IMG/VR virus record: IMGVR_UViG_3300028844_006431 | Span: 1 to 64,000 of that record | Length of the DNA: 64,000 bases | Strand: one strand, 5' to 3' | From: a virus | Shown here: piece after piece, positions 53,690-60,841 of the stretch | Layout of the letters: the number at the start of each line of letters is the position of its first letter | Position numbering within the stretch: the stretch's first letter is position 1 | Notes under the pieces: generated by a model | The model's database searches: none | What the model was told of the DNA's origin: nothing | What the model saw: only the letters and a program-made list of their open reading frames with translations | Made by a program: the position numbers and the translations under genes

Positions 53690-54455
53690 TAAAAAATATT
53701 GTGTCATTGATGAAAAAAATAAATTTGTAAAAGTTCTTGAAACAGACAGTGCTAATTATAACACAGTGTATGCTGTTCCACCATTTCTTCGAGCAAATGG
53801 GGAAGCTTTTTGGAAAAATCCAGGTTGGTCTATTAAAGTAAATCGTTCTGATCAAAAAAATCGTATTGCTCTATCTGAAGAAAAAGAAACAGCAATAAGA
53901 AATATCACAGAAATGACTGTGAAGAATAGAAAAATGAGCTATGTTGATTTTCTTATTGAACGACTTGAAAAAAGAATGGAACAGTATGATGAAATGGTGA
54001 TTTTTTATTATGAAAAAAGAAAATTACCAGAACAATTTACAGGTTATAAAAAGAAACTTCAAGATGCATTGAATAGAGTAAAAGAAAATTATCTAAATTT
54101 TGAATTTTATTTTTTATATAAAGGTGACCAAAATCAGTCATTTTCTGAAACAGAAGAAAAAGAAACTATAAAAGTAATGATGGAGAATATTATTACTTCA
54201 AATGAAGAAGAATCAACTGATAGTGGTTTAACAGTACCACCAGGTGCTTTAGATAATATTCCTGAAGAATTAGAAATAAAATATACATTTGATTTGATTA
54301 CGCAAAAGTTATTTACTGATTATACATTTGACTTAAAGAGAATGTTTCCTGATTTACTTGAAGAAGAGTTAAATTATCCCCTTGAGCTAAATTATTTTGT
54401 AGATACCGTTTCAGATATTATAAAAGAAGAAGAAGCTGCTGCACTAAATCAATGA
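53679..54455 (+). CDS. Tail-fibre assembly chaperone-like protein 2 (paralog)
   Basis: A 258-residue protein. The start is taken at the ATG at 53679 (MDSNKKYCVIDEKNKFV), not an upstream frame-open codon, because this matches the N-terminus of its paralog (KYKDVCVVDEDNIFV). It shares the helical centre with a Tyr-rich LPEQFTGYKKKLQDALNRVK block that parallels YRQKLRDIP, but the LRDIP core has drifted. The C-terminal half is acidic (EEELNYPLELNYF). The start overlaps the upstream gene by 11 bases; the stop overlaps a 52-residue ORF (ATGA). Confidence 0.55.
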   Translation: MDSNKKYCVIDEKNKFVKVLETDSANYNTVYAVPPFLRANGEAFWKNPGWSIKVNRSDQKNRIALSEEKETAIRNITEMTVKNRKMSYVDFLIERLEKRMEQYDEMVIFYYEKRKLPEQFTGYKKKLQDALNRVKENYLNFEFYFLYKGDQNQSFSETEEKETIKVMMENIITSNEEESTDSGLTVPPGALDNIPEELEIKYTFDLITQKLFTDYTFDLKRMFPDLLEEELNYPLELNYFVDTVSDIIKEEEAAALNQ

Positions 54456-54610
54456 AAGAAGTACCAGAATCACTCAAGCTTGAGTTCACTATGGCAATTC
54501 GAGAATTACAAGATGAAATTAAAAAACAACAAGAACGAAAAATGATTCAACAGGCAATTGAAGAATCTTTTTCAGAAGATAAAAAATGGAAGAAGTTCCA
54601 GACGAATTAG
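54452..54610 (+). CDS. 52-residue ORF after the chaperone-like gene
   Basis: ATG at 54452 overlaps the preceding stop (ATGA). The product, MKEVPESLKLEFTMAIRELQ..., is a charged helical peptide rich in Lys, Glu and Gln, of the coiled-coil type. Tight coupling supports it, and no domain is recognised. Phages often encode such small helical proteins after fibre genes, but no function can be assigned. Confidence 0.42.
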   Translation: MKEVPESLKLEFTMAIRELQDEIKKQQERKMIQQAIEESFSEDKKWKKFQTN

Positions 54611-54693
54611 ATTCAGGGGACTTAGATTTTCTTTTCCGCCTCGTTGTTGAGGCTCGTAAAAATAAAGATCGGCACAAGAAAAAAAATACTTGA
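54586..54693 (+). CDS. Possible 35-residue overlapping ORF
   Basis: ATG at 54586 lies inside the end of the 52-residue frame, in another frame, and reads to TGA at 54693. The product (MEEVPDELDSGDLDFLFRLV...) is acidic then basic. It would share the EEVP-like start of the upstream peptide (KEVPESL), a hint of relationship, but at this size the evidence is weak. Its stop overlaps the following -35 element. Confidence 0.28.
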   Translation: MEEVPDELDSGDLDFLFRLVVEARKNKDRHKKKNT

Positions 54694-54718
54694 CAATTTA
54701 CTCGAAGTATGCTATATA
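54690..54718 (+). promoter_or_regulatory. sigma70-type promoter for Hsp20
   Basis: TTGACA (54690-54695) with TATATA (54713-54718) at 17-base spacing. It precedes a long structured leader and the hsp20 gene, so transcription probably begins near 54725. Confidence 0.75.
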
Positions 54719-54722
54719 TTAA

Positions 54723-54747
54723 TGCAGTGTGAATGGTTCGCACTGCA
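54723..54747 (+). promoter_or_regulatory. 5' leader hairpin of the Hsp20 transcript
   Basis: TGCAGTGTGAA - TGG - TTCGCACTGCA forms an 11-pair stem (one G-T wobble) with a three-base loop, at the predicted 5' end of the transcript. A second weaker pairing (GCAAT ... ATTGC) follows in the leader. It could stabilise the mRNA or regulate it; it does not pair with the ribosome site. Confidence 0.55.
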
Positions 54748-54805
54748 TCAGCAATTGCTCGATTGAGGATTGCGTCTGACTAACCTTGCTTATTTAGGAG
54801 GCAAT

Positions 54806-55297
54806 ATGTTTATTACAAATATATCTACCAATGAATTTGACCGTTTTCTACGTCATTCAATTAATGTATTTGACCACTTAGATGAAGTGTTTCGAGAATC
54901 TCGTTTCTCGAGCAACGTGACTTCAACGTTTCCCCCTCACAATATTCGCCAAAAAGATAATTCGTATCTGATTGAAATGGCTGTTGCTGGTTTCTCAAAA
55001 GATGAAATCACAATCACAAAAGAAAAAGATTATTTACATGTGGAAGGAAAGAAAGCTGAAGATGAAAAGAACGATGAGTATCTAACTTATCGTGGCATCG
55101 CTTCACGTTCTTTTAAAAAGTCTTTTGTGTTAGGCAAAAACATGAAAGTCTTGGCTGCTGATGTGAAGGATGGATTGTTGTTTATTGGTCTTGAGAAGGA
55201 AGTTCCTGAAAAAGATAAACCTGAGACAATTGAAATCGGATCAGATGAAAATATATTGTCAAATATTGTTTCGAGTGTCAAGAAATTGGCCGCATAA
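54806..55297 (+). CDS. hsp20: Hsp20 / small heat-shock protein
   Basis: A 163-residue alpha-crystallin-domain chaperone. Start at 54806 because AGGAGG (54796-54801) lies four bases upstream; a more upstream TTG is open but unsupported. The alpha-crystallin domain is visible: SYLIEMAVAGFSKDEITITK, LHVEGKK, then YRGIASRSFKKSFVLG and MKVLAADVKDGLLFI. Hsp20 proteins are ATP-independent holdases and are common in marine T4-like phages, where they may help fold virion proteins. It is followed by a strong terminator. Confidence 0.95.
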   Translation: MFITNISTNEFDRFLRHSINVFDHLDEVFRESRFSSNVTSTFPPHNIRQKDNSYLIEMAVAGFSKDEITITKEKDYLHVEGKKAEDEKNDEYLTYRGIASRSFKKSFVLGKNMKVLAADVKDGLLFIGLEKEVPEKDKPETIEIGSDENILSNIVSSVKKLAA

Positions 55298-55307
55298 TAT
55301 GAAGGAC

Positions 55308-55329
55308 GAGGTGACCAACAGGTCACCTC
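55308..55329 (+). terminator. Rho-independent terminator after Hsp20
   Basis: A nine-base perfect stem (GAGGTGACC / GGTCACCTC) with a four-base loop, then ATTTT. It sits 11 bases beyond the Hsp20 stop. Confidence 0.85.
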
Positions 55330-55335
55330 ATTTTA

Positions 55336-55350
55336 AACACACACACCACA
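55336..55350 (+). repeat. AC-rich leader element, copy 1
   Basis: AACACACACACCACA occurs exactly twice, here before the 55359 gene and again at 55670-55684 before the 55695 gene. Both copies precede a start codon at a similar distance, so this may be a shared leader or translational element. Confidence 0.55.
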
Positions 55351-55358
55351 GGAGAAAT

Positions 55359-55666
55359 ATGTCTTACTTCGATCTACATACCACCTTTCGGTCCACCCGC
55401 TACCAAGAAATGCAAACTTATTTTAAGAATGAATATAAGCTTGACCACGAATGGGCTTTTAACAATTGGCTTGAATCAAAAACTGAAGCCAAAAAAAAAG
55501 TTTTTTCGCATATTGCTGCGATCTTTGGAGTCTTGCTTTTCCTACGGAGCAACAGCTAAAAGAAAAATATTTAAGTCAGGCGACTGACCTTGTGGATCTT
55601 GAACATCGTTTAGAAAACTGGGATCGACGAAGTAGTCGCCAGAATAATTCAGGCGTAACATATTAA
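55359..55666 (+). CDS. Small protein needing a -1 frameshift (or disrupted gene)
   Basis: An ATG at 55359 with a GGAGAA site opens a frame of 66 residues (to 55559). At a run of nine A (55491-55499) the -1 frame continues without a stop to TAA at 55664-55666, giving a coherent product of about 102 residues ending LKEKYLSQATDLVDLEHRLE... Six bases after the A-run is a hairpin TCGCA-TATTGC-TGCGA (55506-55521), the layout of a programmed -1 frameshift (slippery A-AAA-AAA, spacer, stem). The zero-frame tail (HIAAIFGVLLFL) looks less protein-like in this context. Alternative: a real disruption or a homopolymer error. Function unknown. Confidence 0.5.
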
Positions 55667-55669
55667 TAT

Positions 55670-55684
55670 AACACACACACCACA
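55670..55684 (+). repeat. AC-rich leader element, copy 2
   Basis: A second exact copy of AACACACACACCACA, four bases after the frameshifted gene's stop and just upstream of the 55695 gene. Confidence 0.55.
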
Positions 55685-55694
55685 AAAGGTAATT

Positions 55695-55973
55695 ATGGCT
55701 GATGGTAAAAATCCATATCAAATTCGTCAAGAACTTCTGAATCAAGCACAATCGTTTGTTGAGAATGCGTATCAAATGCAACAATCTGTCATTGAACGAA
55801 ATTTTCAACTTGCTGAAATGATGATGAAAACAAATGAAGCAGCAGGAGTGTCCTTGTTCAAAGCAACAACAGATAACTTAGAGAAATACTGTAAAGGTTA
55901 TCCTGGTGTTGATGCTGTTGTTGAAGCAGCACGTGAGATGCAAAATTTTGTGGATAATAAATCAAAACAGTGA
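55695..55973 (+). CDS. Small conserved phage protein of unknown function
   Basis: A 92-residue, almost wholly helical protein (PYQIRQELLNQAQSFVENAY..., AAREMQNFVDNK). A similar 'YxIRqeLLxQAQ' protein recurs in T4-like marine phages, but its role is unknown to me. It follows an AC-rich leader and an AAAAGG site. It is separated from the frameshifted gene by 28 bases. Confidence 0.6.
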   Translation: MADGKNPYQIRQELLNQAQSFVENAYQMQQSVIERNFQLAEMMMKTNEAAGVSLFKATTDNLEKYCKGYPGVDAVVEAAREMQNFVDNKSKQ

Positions 55974-55980
55974 TTTATTT

Positions 55981-56022
55981 GCTCCTAAATATTAAGGTCA
56001 ATAATCTTCAGTATTTAGGAGC
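55981..56022 (+). promoter_or_regulatory. Inverted repeat that could hide the RuvC ribosome site
   Basis: GCTCCTAAATA (55981-55991) and TATTTAGGAGC (56012-56022) are a perfect 11-base inverted repeat with a 20-base gap. The right arm contains AGGAG, the Shine-Dalgarno of the gene starting at 56026, so the fold would block initiation. There is no U-run, so it is unlikely to be a terminator. It could also be a DNA operator. Confidence 0.6.
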
Positions 56023-56025
56023 AAC

Positions 56026-56604
56026 ATGTTACACATTGGCGTTGATTTTTCCATCACAAGTCCTTGCGTTTGTTTTTGGAATACAAACAAAGAACATCTC
56101 TTTGAAAACTGTGACTTCTTTTTTCTAAAATCTCACAGCAAACAAAACGATTACCCATCAAATATTTCATTCGCAGATTCTTCATTTTCGAAAGACAACT
56201 CAATTCGTTTTTCTGAAAATGCTCAGGTTCTTAGGACTGAAATTAAAAAAAGACTTGACTCTTCACGCCATTATGCTATAATGATGGAAGGCTATTCAAT
56301 GGGAGCAAAGGGTAGACTTTTTGACATCGGTGAAGCCACAGGAATTTTCAAGTATTTTCTTTCGCAAGAAAAAATTAACCCAATTATAATAGCACCTTCA
56401 GTGATTAAAAAGATTGCTACAGGAAAAGGTAATGCGAATAAACATCAAATGCTTGAAAAATTTTTAGAAATAAATAATAGTTTACTCGAATCACAATGGG
56501 TAAAAAATCTTATTACGGAAAAGCGTTTACAATCTCCGTTGACCGATATTGTAGACGCTTTTTTTATTGCTAACTCATTCACGGTTTCATATGATCAAGG
56601 CTAA
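56026..56604 (+). CDS. RuvC-like Holliday junction resolvase
   Basis: A 192-residue nuclease of the RuvC/RNase H-like fold. Visible in order are HIGVDFSITSPCVCFW (D7), AIMMEGYSMGAKGRLFDIGE (Glu at the second catalytic site), IIIAPSVIKKIATGKGN, and SPLTDIVDAFFIA with the C-terminal Asp pair. It should resolve branched DNA before packaging. An 11-base inverted repeat covers its ribosome site. The 3' end overlaps the ThyX-like gene by 14 bases. Confidence 0.82.
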   Translation: MLHIGVDFSITSPCVCFWNTNKEHLFENCDFFFLKSHSKQNDYPSNISFADSSFSKDNSIRFSENAQVLRTEIKKRLDSSRHYAIMMEGYSMGAKGRLFDIGEATGIFKYFLSQEKINPIIIAPSVIKKIATGKGNANKHQMLEKFLEINNSLLESQWVKNLITEKRLQSPLTDIVDAFFIANSFTVSYDQG

Positions 56605-57505
56605 TATAGTTCAAGATAGTAGTCTTCCTACAGGAGAAAGATTATTGACATACAATCTCCGATATGGTAGACTTATTCATAGTGAACTTTTGCGGCATCG
56701 AGCAGCATCCCATTCAGTCAAAAGTTCAAGAGCAATTCCCACCAAGAAATATCGCAAAGAAGTTGAAAGCGATCCTTACATTCCAGTCAAATTTGGAACA
56801 AATCAGAAAGGTATGCAAGCTGGTAAACAAACAGCAGCCAGTGTAGCCTATGGTACTAAAATCTGGAAACTTTCAGCTAAGTTTGCTTGTATGGCACATT
56901 CACTCATGGAGTATGTGAATGTTCACAAAGAAGTTGCGAATCGTATTTTAGAACCTTATGTATGGGTTGAAGAAACATTGACAGTTGAATTTGACGCACT
57001 TCAACAAATTGCAGAGCTTCGTATTCATGATGATGCTCAAGAAGATATTCGTGCGATTGTTGAAGAAATGATTTATGAGGCAGAACAACATAAAGAGAGC
57101 AGTGTGATTCTTGAAGAAAATCAATGGCATGTGCCATATGTTATTCGTCAAGTGAATGGTAATATGATTTATAAAGATAATGATGGTAAAAACCTTACAC
57201 TGGATGAAGCAATCATTTGTTCAGCTGCAAGGTGTGCGAGAAGTTCTTATGCAAATCATGATAATTCAACAACTACATATGATAATGATACAAAACTTGC
57301 TGATCGATTGATTGGTTCTGAACCAATGCACTTGTCACCCTTTGAGCATCAAGCAAGAGCATTTATCAGTCAACAAGAACGTTATGAATTTGGCTCAAAT
57401 TTTCGTCATTTCTTTCAACAACGAAAGGCAATTGAGAGACAATATGCATCTACAAATCAAACCTCTGAAACCTTTGAAGAAGAAAACCTTCAGAAAGCTA
57501 GTTGA
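56591..57505 (+). CDS. ThyX-like flavin-dependent thymidylate synthase family protein
   Basis: A 304-residue protein. The start at 56591 (MIKANIV) is chosen over an upstream codon because of the 14-base overlap with RuvC. The RHRx7S core is R35-H36-R37 ... S45 (LRHRAASHSVKSSRAIP). HLSPFEHQARAF, which comes before the RHR motif in canonical ThyX, comes near residue 270 here, so the order is permuted. This permuted form is known in phages. Role: dTMP or modified dUMP synthesis. It overlaps the methylase by 62 bases, so the two are coupled. Confidence 0.75.
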   Translation: MIKANIVQDSSLPTGERLLTYNLRYGRLIHSELLRHRAASHSVKSSRAIPTKKYRKEVESDPYIPVKFGTNQKGMQAGKQTAASVAYGTKIWKLSAKFACMAHSLMEYVNVHKEVANRILEPYVWVEETLTVEFDALQQIAELRIHDDAQEDIRAIVEEMIYEAEQHKESSVILEENQWHVPYVIRQVNGNMIYKDNDGKNLTLDEAIICSAARCARSSYANHDNSTTTYDNDTKLADRLIGSEPMHLSPFEHQARAFISQQERYEFGSNFRHFFQQRKAIERQYASTNQTSETFEEENLQKAS

Positions 57506-58778
57506 AGAGAACTGGAGAAGTCCGAACAAAGCAATTCTTCAGCATATCGAAGATACAGCAGATCGAAAAGGCTATCCAAACATACCGAATTGGCTTGACT
57601 TCACTCAGGGAAAGAATGAAGTCGAAGTCTATTCGACATTGATGAATTATATTCTAACAAAACAACTTCCTCTACCAAGTTCAAGAGGAACGGAAGAGGA
57701 AGCTCAAAAGGCTTTTCACAAATATAAGTATAAAACATTTTCACCTTTTGTTCATTCGAATGATATTGATCGAGAACTCACACATCGCTTGACTGAAAGT
57801 TTGAAATATAAACATGACTATTGTGATGAGTATACATTAGGTTATTTTCCTCAATATACTCGAGCAAATCCTATTTCAAACTATTTTGCTGAAGGCGAGA
57901 GATTGTTATGTGAAGTGATCAATAAAGAATCACCAACTTTTCTCTGGACAGAAGAGCATGGTGTTTCTCGTTTGATGGACACAATGAGAAGAATCGGTGT
58001 GAAAAAATTGAATGAAGCAGCCTTCAAAAGTTTCTTTGCTCATGCGGGTCAAATTGCTGCTCAATTTAATGTGAACACGGCAAAGAACATTTATAACACC
58101 GCAAAGGGAGACGTCATCTTTGACATCTCTTGTGGATGGGGTGATCGATTGACAGGCTTCTATCTCTCAGAGAAAAGCACATATTATGGCACTGATCCAA
58201 ATCTAAATATGTTTGAGATTTATAAAGAGATGTGTCACACATATGAAAAATGGTTAGGTTGTGAAAGTATCCTTTATAAGGAAGGAAAAGATTATTTTGA
58301 AATTCATGGTAAGAAACATGTTCGTATCTACAATCTTCCCGCTGAAGATGTGAACTACGATGAAATACCAGATATTGATTTGACATTTTCATCTCCGCCA
58401 TATTTTAATAAAGAACTTTACGGCAAGAATTCAAAGGCGCAAAAGAATCAATCATGGAGCAGATATGTCACAGAGGATGCCTGGCTCACAGATTTTCTTT
58501 ATAAGATTATGGATGAACTCATACCTAAATCAAGAACAACAATGATCAATATCACTGATGTAGGTATTGATAAGAACCGAGTAAACATTTGTGATCCAAT
58601 GGTAGAACGATACAAAGATTCTTTTGTTGGTATCGCAGGATTTCAACTTTCAAAAAACATGAATGTCAAAGAAGAGAAAGATTTATTCCGAAAAGATACA
58701 ATTTATACAGAACCTATCTGGACATTCGGTGAACCTTTAGTTGAAAAAAATCGTGCTAAACTTTTAGACTTATTTTGA
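57444..58778 (+). CDS. DNA methyltransferase (SPPY type)
   Basis: A 444-residue protein. Start at 57444 (ATG, GAGAG nearby) since the upstream open frame has no support. Motif I is DISCGWGDRLTGFY (D227), motif IV is SSPPYF (S317-P-P-Y320), so an amino-group (N6-A or N4-C) DNA methylase is likely. The N-terminal 200 residues (FRKLVEENWRSPNKAI, then many charged residues) lack a known name. Coupled to ThyX-like by overlap. Could also modify nucleotides. Confidence 0.72.
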   Translation: MHLQIKPLKPLKKKTFRKLVEENWRSPNKAILQHIEDTADRKGYPNIPNWLDFTQGKNEVEVYSTLMNYILTKQLPLPSSRGTEEEAQKAFHKYKYKTFSPFVHSNDIDRELTHRLTESLKYKHDYCDEYTLGYFPQYTRANPISNYFAEGERLLCEVINKESPTFLWTEEHGVSRLMDTMRRIGVKKLNEAAFKSFFAHAGQIAAQFNVNTAKNIYNTAKGDVIFDISCGWGDRLTGFYLSEKSTYYGTDPNLNMFEIYKEMCHTYEKWLGCESILYKEGKDYFEIHGKKHVRIYNLPAEDVNYDEIPDIDLTFSSPPYFNKELYGKNSKAQKNQSWSRYVTEDAWLTDFLYKIMDELIPKSRTTMINITDVGIDKNRVNICDPMVERYKDSFVGIAGFQLSKNMNVKEEKDLFRKDTIYTEPIWTFGEPLVEKNRAKLLDLF

Positions 58779-58784
58779 GGAATT

Positions 58785-59069
58785 ATGGCATTACACCGCA
58801 TCACTGCTATCTTTGATAAAGATAAAGTATTTGAAAAGATGATCAATTTAGATTATCTAATTTCAATTGAACCTTATGCTGAAAAGAATAGTTGTTACTT
58901 AAAGTTTGTAACAACAACAGAAGACTTTAGTTTTGTTTATAATAACATGGAAGACATGAAAAAAGATTATGACAAAATTCACGAAAGCATGTCAGACCAA
59001 TTTAACTCAACACAAACAGTAATTGACGGATGTGTAGATATTCAAACATCTCAACTACTTACGGGGTAA
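58785..59069 (+). CDS. Small protein of unknown function
   Basis: A 94-residue protein with an AGGA ribosome site, coupled between the methylase (six bases upstream) and the flavoprotein (one base downstream). It has mixed strand/helix sequence (LDYLISIEPYAEKNSCYLKF) and no recognised family. Confidence 0.55.
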   Translation: MALHRITAIFDKDKVFEKMINLDYLISIEPYAEKNSCYLKFVTTTEDFSFVYNNMEDMKKDYDKIHESMSDQFNSTQTVIDGCVDIQTSQLLTG

Positions 59070-59070
59070 T

Positions 59071-60525
59071 ATGAGAGAAGTAGACGTAGTAATCTTTGGC
59101 GCAGGTTCTGCTGGTATGTCAGTATATCGTGCCGTCAAGAAAGCAAACAAATCATGTATTCTAATTGAAAATCATCTTTACGGAACTACATGTGCGAGGG
59201 TGGGTTGTATGCCTTCGAAATTGCTGATTGCTGCCGCTCATGCTGCTCATGAAGTAAAGAAAGCTCATCAGTTTGGAATTCATACAGACTTAAACTCTCT
59301 TGAAATAAATCGTTCTCAAGTGATGAGAAGAATACGACAAGAAAGAGATCGTTTTGTTGGCTTTGTTCTTGAAGATATTCATGATTTTCCTAAAGAAGAT
59401 ATGGTGCTAGGTGATTATCATTTCATCAATGAAAACACAATTGAAAGTGAGATAGGTAGACAAATTCAAGCAAAAAGATTTGTCATTGCTACTGGTCAAA
59501 AACCATTTATTCTACCTGTTTTCTCAAATATACCTGATCGAATTCTTGATACAGAAGATTTCTTTAACTTTAAAATTCTACCCAAGAGTGTTGCTGTAAT
59601 TGGAACAGGAGCGATTGGTCTTGAAATCGGACAATCACTGACAAGATTGGGTGTAAAAACAACAATCTTGGGAATTGACCGTTTAATTGGTACACTTACA
59701 GATCCTGAGCTACTCAATATTGCGAATGATATATTCAAAGGTGAATGTCGAATCTTTAACGAAGCGAACATTCTTTCAGCAAATCTTGTAAATAAGCCCG
59801 ATGATGAATACGAAAAAGTTGTTGAACTTCATTGGGAAGAAAATGATATTCTACATACAGAACATTTTGAATATATTCTCTCAGCAACTGGTACAGTACC
59901 AAATCTCGCATCACTCAATTTAGAAGCTACACCTTTAAAGTTTGAGAAGAAAAGACCAGTCTACAATCGTCAAACATTGCAATGCGAGAATCTAGATGGT
60001 TCTTCTTCAAATTTCTTTATTGCTGGAGACATTACGGGTGAAAGAATGATTCTACATGAGGCAATCTGGGAAGGACAGTTTGTTGGTAAAAATGTAGTGG
60101 AATCAATGAGGGATGGTTATATTGATTCTGCTCCGAATCTAGTGATGTCAAGAGAAATTAAAACAGCATTGGGTGTAATCTTCACTGATCCTCAAATATG
60201 TATGGTAGGCAAAACCTATTCAGAACTTACTGATGAACATGCAATTGGTAGAGTTGATTATACAAGACAAGGTCGTTCAAGAATTGAACTGAAGAATTAT
60301 GGCGCACTTCACATCTATGGGAATCAAGAAACTCGCCAGATTGTTGGTTGTGAAATGTGTGGTCCTGCTGCTGAACATATTGGGCATCTGATTGCCTGGG
60401 CGATTGAAATGGGCTTGACAGTTGAGCAAGCCTTAGAAATGCCTTTTTATCATCCTGTGAAAGAAGAAGGTGTTCGTACTGCTTTACGTGATTTACAAAA
60501 AGAATTCAATGAACGACAAATCTGA
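59071..60525 (+). CDS. Dihydrolipoamide-dehydrogenase-like flavoprotein
   Basis: A 484-residue class I pyridine nucleotide-disulfide oxidoreductase. FAD site GAGSAG (10-15), redox pair GTTCARVGCMPSK (C41-x4-C46), NAD(P) site GTGAIGLEIG, a GD near FFIAGDITGE, and the C-terminal FYHPVKEEGVRTAL with the His-Glu catalytic dyad. It is full length for dihydrolipoamide dehydrogenase or related mercuric or glutathione reductases. Such enzymes are rare in phages. Probably an auxiliary metabolic or redox gene, cytoplasmic. The small membrane protein overlaps its end. Confidence 0.85.
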   Translation: MREVDVVIFGAGSAGMSVYRAVKKANKSCILIENHLYGTTCARVGCMPSKLLIAAAHAAHEVKKAHQFGIHTDLNSLEINRSQVMRRIRQERDRFVGFVLEDIHDFPKEDMVLGDYHFINENTIESEIGRQIQAKRFVIATGQKPFILPVFSNIPDRILDTEDFFNFKILPKSVAVIGTGAIGLEIGQSLTRLGVKTTILGIDRLIGTLTDPELLNIANDIFKGECRIFNEANILSANLVNKPDDEYEKVVELHWEENDILHTEHFEYILSATGTVPNLASLNLEATPLKFEKKRPVYNRQTLQCENLDGSSSNFFIAGDITGERMILHEAIWEGQFVGKNVVESMRDGYIDSAPNLVMSREIKTALGVIFTDPQICMVGKTYSELTDEHAIGRVDYTRQGRSRIELKNYGALHIYGNQETRQIVGCEMCGPAAEHIGHLIAWAIEMGLTVEQALEMPFYHPVKEEGVRTALRDLQKEFNERQI

Positions 60526-60841
60526 AGAATATACTGATTACAATTCAGAAGTTGTTGATAAGATTGTTGAAAATGATCCGCAACTCAGTAAGATTGTTAC
60601 ACCTGTTGATGATTGGACTTACTGGGCCAAGTGGATTGGCAATTTCTTTCTAATTGTAGGGACACTTCTCACGAATCTAGAAATATATCCTTTCAACTAT
60701 ATTTTCACACTGATTGGTTTAAGTCTATGGGCAATTGTTGCTGCTCAATGGAATGACCGGTCACTTGTTGTACTCAATGTTTTTTTACTGGGAACAGTTT
60801 GTATGACTTTAGCTAATCACGTAAAACAATTCTTTTTGTGA
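60509..60841 (+). CDS. Small membrane protein (DUF6552-like)
   Basis: A 110-residue protein. The ATG at 60509 is chosen inside the end of the flavoprotein gene (17-base overlap); the upstream frame is unsupported. After a charged 30-residue N-terminus come three hydrophobic segments (about 35-53, 58-76, 81-100). WAKWIGNFFLIVGTLLTNLE is the DUF6552-like block. An inner-membrane protein of unknown role. Its stop overlaps the GTG of the oxygenase. Confidence 0.6.
   Translation: MNDKSEEYTDYNSEVVDKIVENDPQLSKIVTPVDDWTYWAKWIGNFFLIVGTLLTNLEIYPFNYIFTLIGLSLWAIVAAQWNDRSLVVLNVFLLGTVCMTLANHVKQFFL

Noticed and set aside
55560-55694. Noncoding spacer between the 55359 and 55695 genes
   Set aside because: The -1 frame is open from the poly-A run through 55666 and reads as coherent protein, so coding by frameshift is more likely than a true gap.
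55981-56022. Rho-independent terminator before RuvC
   Set aside because: The stem has a 20-base gap and no U-run, and its right arm is the ribosome site of the next gene.
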